Assembly (NCBI GenBank): GCA_030639105.1
Contig: DAOWDI010000006.1
Location: forward strand, 1-6,553
Length of the DNA stretch: 6,553 nt
DNA from: Gammaproteobacteria bacterium
GTDB lineage: Bacteria > Pseudomonadota > Gammaproteobacteria > Ga0077536
Direction of reading: 5' to 3'
Positions 1-5,291 of the stretch are shown here, in pieces. A program made the position numbers and the translations under genes. The notes under the pieces are model-generated. The model searched no databases and was not told where the DNA came from. It was given only the letters and a program-made list of their open reading frames with translations. Every line of letters starts with the position of its first letter. Within the stretch, counting starts at the first letter, position 1.

Positions 1-1
1 C

Positions 2-673
2 GAGCTAATTGAAGATCAGGAATACGTCTCGTCCACAATCAAACTTTCGAAGGACATCACCGCGGGTAAAGAGCAGGATAACAAGAAGGCCCGCGCCATT
101 ATGCTTCACGAAATGGGCCATGCCTTGGGCCTTGATCACACCGAAGAGACGGACTCTGTATTGCAAGGTACGCTGGAGCAATATGTTGATAAAACCAAAC
201 CAGGGGCATCTGACGCGCGTGAGTTGAACTCCACGTATGCGGCTGCACCGGCAAGGATGGAAGGCTCGGTGTTGCCGGAAGGCTTTGGATTCCGATATGA
301 ATATGTGGTCGAGTGGCTTGGCGGTGGGGAGCATGCGCTCGCTCAAGTGGTTCTTTTTGACGCGTCAATTATGGACCCACACGTGCCGCTCGGTTGGGAA
401 GTTGTGGCTGACACACTGCCGAGTATATTGTCCGTACGGTTGGCACCGACTGACGACTTGCAAGCTTATCTCAATGAATCCAATCCGTTCCTGGAGTTCG
501 ATTTTCTGTCCTCCTTCGGCCCCGGCGAGACTATAGCGTGGGCCGGCGAATCGAAAACCGTCATCGGCCCAATCAAAATCCCGGAGCCGCCGATGGTGTG
601 GCTAGTTGGTCTGACGGCGATATGGGTGTTTGCGTCGCGGCATAAATATACCCGTTGCCGCCTCCACATGTGA
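2..673 (+). CDS. Matrixin/metzincin-like zinc metalloprotease with PEP-CTERM anchor (5' end missing)
   Basis: The frame is open from base 2, so the gene starts before the window; 223 residues are visible. Visible residues 36-46 read HEMGHALGLDH, the HExxHxxGxxH zinc site of metzincins: zinc ligands H36, H40 and H46, catalytic E37. In matrixins a Met-turn (often S-V-M) follows; here the matching stretch reads DSVLQG, so the Met appears replaced by Leu. After about 150 residues of unassigned sequence, the C-terminus has the tripartite PEP-CTERM layout: IPEPP (PEP at 581-589), a hydrophobic segment MVWLVGLTAIWVF, then a basic tail with His, Lys and Arg. In exosortase/PEP-CTERM systems this tail directs export and cell-surface processing. 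Inference: an exported, surface-attached peptidase, possibly acting on envelope or matrix proteins. The zinc site and tail are clear; substrate and activity are unknown. The downstream neighbour is a transposase remnant 34 bp away. Confidence 0.8.
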   Translation, partial: ELIEDQEYVSSTIKLSKDITAGKEQDNKKARAIMLHEMGHALGLDHTEETDSVLQGTLEQYVDKTKPGASDARELNSTYAAAPARMEGSVLPEGFGFRYEYVVEWLGGGEHALAQVVLFDASIMDPHVPLGWEVVADTLPSILSVRLAPTDDLQAYLNESNPFLEFDFLSSFGPGETIAWAGESKTVIGPIKIPEPPMVWLVGLTAIWVFASRHKYTRCRLHM

Positions 674-704
674 CTACTTTGCCGATTAGGGATAAGGTGG
701 CTTT

Positions 705-1049
705 CCCATGCGAGCAGGGATAGTTGATCACTCGGGCAAATACCGCTGGTCGAGCTACACATATAATGTGGACGGGGTCGCCAATCGTTTCACCCTCTCA
801 CATTCTGAATATCGAGGGTTGGGGCGCACGGTGGCGGATAGGCGAGTGACTTATCGAGCATTGTTCCTGGTCCATGTTGAGCCGGATATTTCCGACAAGA
901 TACGGCGCTGCGTTACTCATGGTCTACCGTTAGGTGCTGGGCGGTCCAAAATGGAGATTGAAGTGATGTTAGGCCGACGCGTACCCGATAGAGGCCCTGG
1001 AAGACCGAGAAAAGAGAAGGTCGATGAGCAGGTGGAATGCAGCAAATGA
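705..1049 (+). pseudogene. Truncated REP-associated tyrosine transposase (RAYT), C-terminal part only
   Basis: The frame encodes the C-terminal section of a RAYT/Y1 (TnpA_REP) transposase. It begins with PMRAGIVDHSGKYRWSSY, matching the family's usual NPVRAG(L/M)V...YRWSSY block. It continues through a YRALF segment, an IRR...G.PLG segment and the terminal GRRVPDRGPGRPRK motif typical of these proteins. The N-terminal HUH domain, which carries the two metal-binding histidines and the catalytic tyrosine, is absent. An in-frame stop (693-695) sits just before the homology, so the protein cannot transpose. The ATG at 708 is preceded by AAGGTGG at about 7 bp, so a 113-residue fragment could still be translated. 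RAYTs are domesticated IS200/IS605 relatives that mobilise REP palindromes; I see no clear REP array here. The remnant lies between the metalloprotease gene and a convergent SDR gene. Confidence 0.8.
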
Positions 1050-1073
1050 CTCCGGCCCCTTCTTGATACTGTA

Positions 1074-1103
1074 CTAAAAAGTCGTCTCTTGGGGGAGACG
1101 ATT
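1074..1103 (-). terminator. Intrinsic terminator overlapping the SDR stop codon
   Basis: The perfect 7-bp stem TCGTCTC (1082-1088) / GAGACGA (1095-1101) has a 6-nt loop. One wobble pair and one A-T pair extend it to 9 bp. Read on the minus strand, the stem is followed by ACTTTTTAG, a run of five T. The hairpin is made of the last codons of the SDR gene, and its TAG stop (1074-1076) directly follows the T-run. The plus strand has no T-run after the stem, so it should act on minus-strand transcription only. Confidence 0.7.
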
Positions 1104-1997
1104 GACGATGCAACGGTGCCACATCTCATCGAGCGGCATGAGCGTTATCCCGAGCGCCGCACATGCACCCAACGGATCGATCGCATCGTCGTGATCGAGA
1201 ACCCGTAGCATATCGCGCGTCACCGGAGGATTGGGCTTGATCAATTCGAATAAGCCCGCGAGTCCCATTCCCAAGCCAAGCGGCAGGGAGTAGATCGAGG
1301 GTCGATTGTTGAGCAGCAGACCTGCGCGCGCGACCAGTTCCCGGCGTGATAAGGACTCGGGGCCCGCGAGTTCGAATACCTGGTTGTCGGGTGCGTCGAA
1401 TGTCAGTGCGCGGGTCATTGCGTTGACGACGTCTCCCGCATAGATGGGCTGCTCGAGGCTGCCGGCTCTGATGAGCTTGACTCGTTTGGCCGCCGCACGT
1501 TTCGCCAGCGCGAAACTCGCGCGATCCTTTTCGCCCAGCACCATCGGCACGCGGATCACAGTGGCGGCAGGCTTCGCCGATATCAAGATTACTTCAAAAG
1601 CGAAGCGTGCGCCCGGGCATCGACTCGCGCTGGCTGCATTACTACCGAGGATGCTGAGGTAGACAATATGCTCCAGGGCAGTATGCGGCGCCGCCTCGAC
1701 CAACGCTTGTACCGGGCGCTCGTGAGTGTCGGGATAACGGTTGTTGTGGGTTTCTTTGATTGTACCGATGAGATGCACCGCCTGTTTGCAGAGACGTGCC
1801 ACCTCCGCGACCGCGGCCGGATCGCTGGGGTCAGCGATCGTGATATTCAGCCGCTGCCTTGTGCCGGTATGCGACAGCAAAGTCTGGCGGGCACGCCGGC
1901 TGCGAACCAGGGCTTCTACCTCGTACTCCTCTAACAGCGTGTTAATGAGCCGTCGTCCGAGATGGCTGTTGGCGCCGGTAACGAGAATGGCCGCCAT
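1074..1997 (-). CDS. Atypical SDR NAD(P)-binding protein, NDUFA9/NmrA-like
   Basis: The 307-residue protein opens with a Rossmann fold, AAILVTGANSHLGRRL (residues 2-17), whose TGxxxxLG turn binds a dinucleotide. Further family blocks are HIVYLSILG (110-118), the TVIRVPMVLG block (146-155), SLEQPIYAGDVV (180-191) and a C-terminal PNPPVTRDMLRVL block (255-267), as in the NDUFA9-like atypical SDRs. The usual SDR YxxxK catalytic pair is not evident: the matching stretch reads SRCPGAR (125-131). The protein may bind a nucleotide without classical dehydrogenase chemistry, acting as an assembly, sensor or quinone-related factor as other atypical SDRs do. The ATG at 1997 is preferred because it abuts the Rossmann strand and has GGGA 9 bp upstream; a TTG ten codons earlier has poor spacing. 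It lies 169 bp downstream of the methyltransferase gene on the same strand. The substrate is unknown. Confidence 0.85.
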   Translation of the reverse strand: MAAILVTGANSHLGRRLINTLLEEYEVEALVRSRRARQTLLSHTGTRQRLNITIADPSDPAAVAEVARLCKQAVHLIGTIKETHNNRYPDTHERPVQALVEAAPHTALEHIVYLSILGSNAASASRCPGARFAFEVILISAKPAATVIRVPMVLGEKDRASFALAKRAAAKRVKLIRAGSLEQPIYAGDVVNAMTRALTFDAPDNQVFELAGPESLSRRELVARAGLLLNNRPSIYSLPLGLGMGLAGLFELIKPNPPVTRDMLRVLDHDDAIDPLGACAALGITLMPLDEMWHRCIVNRLPQETTF

Positions 1998-2166
1998 GCT
2001 ATTCGATCCCAACCGGCGGTTCGCCAAGCCCTTTGTGGCGCCGTATACCGCGGACCATGTCAGCTAGTGAACACGGACGGACACCCATGCCGATCGTGGA
2101 GAACAGGAGCAGGTGAGCGAAGGAATGCAGGCGCTTGCGTAAATCAAGCAATTGGCTATGTCCGTG
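1998..2166. other. Short intergenic region upstream of the SDR gene
   Basis: These 169 bp separate the methyltransferase stop from the SDR start. A weak 5-bp hairpin GCTTG/CAAGC with a 7-nt loop lies just after the methyltransferase, without a T-run, so it is a poor terminator. No well-spaced promoter boxes were found. Read-through from the methyltransferase gene into the SDR gene is possible. Confidence 0.4.
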
Positions 2167-2973
2167 CTACATCGGTTTTCTGAATTTCAACGTAAAGCGA
2201 TCGGTCTCGTTCACCAGCGATTCGTGCCGCGTATCGAACTCCAAGCCGTCTTCTGGTCGCGTATGGATACTGGAGTAATCTTCGAATTCAAACCCTGCCT
2301 TTACCGCTTCCTTGATGATTTGTACGGGGTCAGTCCGCCGCCATGTTGGAGCACTAAAAGCTTCCATGTGCCGCTTCGTATGATCGACAATACCGAAAAT
2401 TCCGCCCGGTTTTAACGCATCGAATACGGCCCTATTTAGCATCATCCGTGCCTTGCTGGTGAGGTTGTGTGCGTTGCGAAATGTTAGTACGAGGTCGACA
2501 TTGGTCTGCTGCAGGTCAATGCGGTCAACAGAGAAAATGTACCCTGGTGCATCAGTCTTATTAAAGCCCTCTACCATGCCAACTGGCACGACCTTGGACA
2601 AACCCAACTCTTTGAGCTTAGGCTCGATCTGGTTCGTACCCATTGCAATATAGAGCGTGCCGCTTTGTTGTAGAAACGGGCCTAACAGCTTGGTATACCA
2701 ACCGCCCCCGGGGAACAATTCGATCACTCGCATATTGTCCTTCAAACCAAAAAACGCCAGCGTTTCTCGTGGCCGCCGGTGATGGTCCCGCGCCTTCTCC
2801 TTATTGCTACGCGATGGGTGATTTAAATCCAGATCGACCAGCCCCGCGCGCTCTGTGATATTCCCGGATCCAGATAATGCAATATCCGGCGCGAGTGACA
2901 TTAGAAGCAATAAGTATGGCAACAATCTTTTCATCGGCAACATCCGGGATGGGAAACGAGTCCAAATTTTCAT
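2167..2973 (-). CDS. Exported class I SAM-dependent methyltransferase-like protein (COG4798 type)
   Basis: This is a 268-residue protein. The start at 2973 has a strong AGGAAGG 6 bp upstream. The first 35 residues form a signal peptide: a basic n-region ending MKR (14-16), a Leu-rich core LLPYLLLLMSLA, and probable cleavage near A32-L-S34/G35. The mature part carries the SAM-binding motif I in the form VIELFPGGGWYT (83-94), typical of the family of predicted exported methyltransferases. It also has LVLTFRNAHNL (161-171), an ALKPGGIFGIVDHT block (186-199) and a terminal ETDRFTLKFRKP (256-267). The fold assignment is firm; the substrate is not known. A methyltransferase with a signal peptide is odd, because SAM is made in the cytoplasm. 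It lies upstream of the SDR gene and is separated from the EF-hand gene by a terminator and a long spacer, so it probably has its own promoter, which I could not locate. Confidence 0.85.
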   Translation of the reverse strand: MKIWTRFPSRMLPMKRLLPYLLLLMSLAPDIALSGSGNITERAGLVDLDLNHPSRSNKEKARDHHRRPRETLAFFGLKDNMRVIELFPGGGWYTKLLGPFLQQSGTLYIAMGTNQIEPKLKELGLSKVVPVGMVEGFNKTDAPGYIFSVDRIDLQQTNVDLVLTFRNAHNLTSKARMMLNRAVFDALKPGGIFGIVDHTKRHMEAFSAPTWRRTDPVQIIKEAVKAGFEFEDYSSIHTRPEDGLEFDTRHESLVNETDRFTLKFRKPM

Positions 2974-3296
2974 GCTGCGCCTTCCTAGATAACCGAGATC
3001 CTCAGGCCGCGCTGGCGGATGGGCAAAAGGTCAACAACGGATCCCGATTGAAGTGACTATGGTCGAAGTTCGCGGCTAGGTCGTGGCGAAACGAGAGACG
3101 ATGCCATCGGTCGTTCGCGGTCACAAGCAAGCGCACCCTGTTTGTTGCCAAGGGTAGACCCTTGAGATGGGTCATGCAACGCGTGTGTGAATACGCTTTT
3201 CGACTTTGGGCCAGATGATGCAGTAGTGCTATACGGCCCGCTAGAACCTGAGTCTCCTAGCTGATGGTGGAGACTTGAGAGATGCCGGGTCTCTTT
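2974..3296. other. Intergenic region upstream of the methyltransferase gene
   Basis: There is no convincing gene in these 323 bp. The only sizeable open frame (minus, 3057-3308) runs into the terminator hairpin, lacks domain signals and is judged spurious. The region holds an inverted-repeat cluster around 3135-3173 (listed separately). It also holds a 7-bp hairpin AGTCTCC/GGAGACT (3251-3257 with 3269-3275, 11-nt loop) of unknown role. No sigma-70 promoter with well-spaced boxes could be found for the methyltransferase gene, although one should lie here. Confidence 0.5.
3135..3173. repeat. Cluster of alternating ACCCT/AGGGT inverted units with a 16-bp palindrome
   Basis: The core is a perfect dyad, CAAGGGT-AG-ACCCTTG (3149-3164). 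Flanking it are a further ACCCT (3135-3139) and GGGTC (3169-3173), so units of alternating orientation follow each other: ACCCT, AGGGT, ACCCT, GGGT. The second half also pairs as GACCC (3157-3161) with GGGTC. It could be an operator for a dimeric regulator or a set of alternative RNA hairpins in a long leader. It lies 160-200 bp upstream of the methyltransferase start. The palindrome is plain; any function is inferred. Confidence 0.4.
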
Positions 3297-3326
3297 AAAA
3301 AAACCCACACGGAAGGCCGTGTGGGT
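3297..3326 (-). terminator. Strong intrinsic terminator of the EF-hand gene
   Basis: A perfect 10-bp GC-rich stem, ACCCACACGG (3303-3312) / CCGTGTGGGT (3317-3326), has a 4-nt loop. On the minus strand it is followed by an unbroken run of seven T (3303-3297). It starts 61 bp after the EF-hand stop codon and points the right way to end that transcript. It should insulate the methyltransferase gene from read-through of the regulatory genes to the right. Confidence 0.9.
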
Positions 3327-3386
3327 AATGCCACGAGTTGAGGAACGTAGGCAGACGAATTGGAGCGCTGGCCCTGGAGGGCTTTA

Positions 3387-3620
3387 CTAACTTTCGTCGT
3401 TGGCTTCGACAGCCGAATACTCGACGAGGGTTAAGAATCCGTCACCGTCGACATCCAAGCCACCGAATGCCTTGAAGAGATCCGGATCGGATTTCGCTTC
3501 GTCCATGGTGATCTGACCATCGGCGTCGATATCGATGGTTTCGAACGTCGCAGTGCCTGTTGCCAGCGCCACGTTGTAAGCCAGACACAGGCCTAATGCT
3601 AATGTCAGGTATCTACTCAT
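3387..3620 (-). CDS. Small secreted EF-hand (calmodulin-like) calcium-binding protein
   Basis: This is a 77-residue protein with a signal peptide: Met-Ser-Arg, a hydrophobic core (residues 4-18) and probable cleavage after A-L-A (residue 20). Two canonical 12-residue EF-hand loops follow. Loop 1 is DIDADGQITMDE (30-41), with ligands D30, D32, D34, T38 and E41. Loop 2 is DVDGDGFLTLVE (56-67), with D56, D58, D60, T64 and E67. All key acidic residues and the central Gly are present, so calcium binding by the mature periplasmic or secreted protein is likely. The ATG at 3620 has AGGAG 9 bp upstream. A sigma-54-type promoter sits about 75 bp upstream and a strong terminator about 60 bp downstream, so it looks like a single-gene unit. 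The next gene upstream on the same strand encodes a GlrR-type sigma-54 activator. What calcium binding regulates cannot be told from the sequence. Confidence 0.88.
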   Translation of the reverse strand: MSRYLTLALGLCLAYNVALATGTATFETIDIDADGQITMDEAKSDPDLFKAFGGLDVDGDGFLTLVEYSAVEANDES

Positions 3621-3693
3621 CGTTTCTTTCTCCTGGTAGTGTACGGATATGGTTTAGTGACTGACGGTTGATCCCCGCCACACAAATGGGGAC

Positions 3694-3709
3694 TGCAAAG
3701 GACATGCCA
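3694..3709 (-). promoter_or_regulatory. Sigma-54 (RpoN) promoter of the EF-hand gene
   Basis: Read on the minus strand, the site is TGGCATG-TCCT-TTGCA. The consensus is TGGCACG-N4-TTGCW. The GG and GC dinucleotides are intact with the required 10-bp spacing, and the only departure from the main consensus positions is T for C in the -24 box. With GC at -13/-12, transcription should start near 3683, giving a leader of about 63 nt before the EF-hand ATG. Its orientation, spacing and position just downstream of a sigma-54 activator gene all support it. It has not been scored genome-wide. Confidence 0.75.
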
Positions 3710-3804
3710 GTTCCCATAGGCGCCGTTTATTCAGAGGCTTATCGGTTTGCCCAGTACGGTCGGGTTGAACGCGGAGTGCTCGGGCGAACTTAGCCGTCAA
3801 ATTC

Positions 3805-3822
3805 TGTATGGTTTCGCTGACA
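3805..3822. promoter_or_regulatory. Candidate GlrR binding site (TGTA-N10-GACA)
   Basis: The site reads TGTA, ten bases, GACA. E. coli GlrR recognises TGTC-N10-GACA at glmY and elsewhere, so 7 of 8 defined positions agree. The centre is about 130 bp upstream of the predicted sigma-54 start site, a normal distance for an enhancer-type activator. Only one copy was found in the gap, whereas E. coli glmY has several. An 18-bp site with 7 of 8 matches could be chance. Confidence 0.45.
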
Positions 3823-3953
3823 CCTGGTCGCATCAATGCGGGCACACGCGTGTCCAATTAGCGGCAGGTTCCAGTGCGCATCGCTATGTCGTTGAACAGT
3901 GAGGCAAAGACTGCCGCCAAATGACAACACTAAGACGATGTGGTCAACCTCCA

Positions 3954-5291
3954 TTACTCGGCATTCTTGAAAGCGGCGGGATCAACCTGATGGCGGGCGA
4001 GCAACTTGTAAAAATCGCTGCGGTTGCGTTCTGCCATGCGGGCGGCGGCGCTGACATTGCCGTGGTTGATCTGAAGCAATTGGCAGAGGTAGTTGCGGGT
4101 AAATTCCGCACGCGCCTCGCTGTAGGGCTGGATAACCTGCGCCGCGGTCCCCAGCGCATCAAGGACCAGCCGTGCACCGATAACCCGTCCAGGCGCCAAG
4201 GCATAGGACTGTTCGACAACATTTGACAATTGGCGCACATTGCCCGGCCAATCCGCCGCTGCCAGTATTTCCATCGCTTTTGGCGCGAACGTCTTTCTCA
4301 TCGCCGGATCGGGCGCCAGCCGCTCCAGAAAATGAGCAACCAACAATGGAATGTCTTGCCGGCGTTCGACCAGGGCAGGGAGTGTCAGATGCACTACCTT
4401 TAGTCGGTAATAAAGGTCCTCGCGAAATCCGCCTTCTTCGATTTGGCGCTCGAGGTCTCTATGGGTGGCGGAGATCACCCGAACATCGACGTGGCTATCT
4501 CGATTGCTGCCCACGGGGCGGATCTCCCCGTCCTGCAGCACGCGGAGCAGTTTTACCTGGAGTAGGGCAGGCATGTCGCCGATCTCGTCGAGAAATAAGG
4601 TGCCGCCGTGCGCGCACTGGATCAATCCGACCCGCTCCCTCGATGCACCGGTAAACGAACCTCGCTCATGTCCAAACAGTTCAGACTCCAATAACTCCGC
4701 GGGAATGGCGCCAGCATTTAATGCGATAAACGAGCCGCCGCGGCCACTTGCCTGGTGTATTACCCGCGCCAGGACCTCTTTGCCGGTTCCGCTCGCCCCG
4801 GTGATGAGTACGCTAACCTTGCTCGGCGCGATGCGATAGGCCTGCGCCAGTATCCGCTCCATCGCATTACTGCATCCTATAATAGCCTTGCGCCAATCAT
4901 CGCGGCGGGTTGCGCCGGGCGAGATCTCTACTGCGCGATTGATATGCTCCATAAGCTCGTGTTTATCGAGCGGCTTCGTCAAAAACCCTATCGCGCCCCG
5001 TTGCGTCGCCGTGACCGCATCCGGAATGGTGCCGTGCGCGGTTATCAGCAGTACGGGTAGGCCTGGCCACCGAAGCTGGATTTCATCGAGCAACTGCGAG
5101 CCATCCATACCATTCATACGCAGGTCGGTGATCACCAAGCTCGGTAAGAAACCCTTGAGGACCTTGAGCGCATGGTGGCCGCTTTGTGCGGTTTCTACTG
5201 TATAGCCTTCCCGCCGCAGCCGAATACTCAAGAGCCTTAGCAAGCCGGGGTCATCGTCAACGAGTAATATTCGGCCGCGGTTTTGTGTCAT
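3954..5291 (-). CDS. glrR: Sigma-54-dependent response regulator, GlrR/QseF type
   Basis: The 445-residue, three-domain NtrC-family regulator is complete. The receiver domain (about 7-120) has the acidic pocket D12-D14, phospho-acceptor D56, T84 and K106. The AAA+ domain (about 136-370) has Walker A GASGTGKE (165-172), sigma-54 contact loop GSFTGA (211-216, Ser for the usual Ala), Walker B TLFLDEIGDM (231-240), the arginine-finger region FREDLYYRL (289-297) and WPGNVRQL (348-355). The C-terminal Fis-type HTH (about 396-435) ends RNRSDFYKLLARHQVDPAAFK, highly characteristic of GlrR. Phosphorylated GlrR drives sigma-54 transcription; in E. coli it controls the sRNA gene glmY and rpoE. Its ATG overlaps the stop of the qseG-like gene by 4 bp (ATGA), and no good ribosome site precedes it, which suggests translational coupling. 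In E. coli glnB follows; here a secreted EF-hand gene with a sigma-54 promoter does. Confidence 0.92.
   Translation of the reverse strand: MTQNRGRILLVDDDPGLLRLLSIRLRREGYTVETAQSGHHALKVLKGFLPSLVITDLRMNGMDGSQLLDEIQLRWPGLPVLLITAHGTIPDAVTATQRGAIGFLTKPLDKHELMEHINRAVEISPGATRRDDWRKAIIGCSNAMERILAQAYRIAPSKVSVLITGASGTGKEVLARVIHQASGRGGSFIALNAGAIPAELLESELFGHERGSFTGASRERVGLIQCAHGGTLFLDEIGDMPALLQVKLLRVLQDGEIRPVGSNRDSHVDVRVISATHRDLERQIEEGGFREDLYYRLKVVHLTLPALVERRQDIPLLVAHFLERLAPDPAMRKTFAPKAMEILAAADWPGNVRQLSNVVEQSYALAPGRVIGARLVLDALGTAAQVIQPYSEARAEFTRNYLCQLLQINHGNVSAAARMAERNRSDFYKLLARHQVDPAAFKNAE

Larger units (their letters stand above)
3621..3953. other. Regulatory intergenic region between glrR and the EF-hand gene
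   Basis: This 333-bp gap has no credible protein gene; the minus-strand frame 3654-3857 covers the promoter and has no recognisable features. It contains the sigma-54 promoter, the GlrR-like box and the EF-hand leader of about 63 nt. Other visible structure is a 7-bp inverted repeat GCGGCAG (3861-3867) / CTGCCGC (3911-3917) and a short palindrome ACACGCGTGT (3844-3853). No clear intrinsic terminator follows glrR, so some read-through into the EF-hand gene is possible. A small RNA here cannot be excluded. Confidence 0.6.

Noticed and set aside
5..368. Minus-strand open frames of 89-113 codons over the left end
   Set aside because: They are antisense to the metalloprotease gene, whose zinc-site motif and open frame from the window edge are clear.
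1998..2027. TTG start extending the SDR by ten residues
   Set aside because: The extension lies before the Rossmann strand, and its AAGGG is only about 2 nt from the TTG; the ATG at 1997 has better spacing and fits the family N-terminus.
2130..2155. FNR/Anr-like site TTGCGTAAATCAA upstream of the SDR gene
   Set aside because: The half-sites are one base too close (13 bp rather than 14) and one half is degenerate; it is more simply a weak hairpin.
2584..2598. TGGCACG-N4-TGGA on the plus strand, resembling a sigma-54 promoter
   Set aside because: The -24 box is perfect but the -12 GC is missing (GG instead), and it lies antisense inside the methyltransferase gene with no plus-strand gene behind it.
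3057..3308. Minus-strand open frame of 83 codons upstream of the methyltransferase gene
   Set aside because: It begins inside the terminator hairpin stem of the EF-hand gene, has low-complexity Ser/Pro-rich composition with no domain, signal peptide or good ribosome site, and covers the inverted-repeat cluster.
3654..3857. Minus-strand open frame of 67 codons upstream of the EF-hand gene
   Set aside because: It spans the sigma-54 promoter and the GlrR-like box, has no recognisable motif, and is better explained as regulatory DNA.
3921..5205. Several plus-strand open frames of about 100-143 codons within the 3.9-5.2 kb region
   Set aside because: They are antisense to the complete GlrR gene, whose domains and motifs are unambiguous; the plus-strand products resemble nothing.
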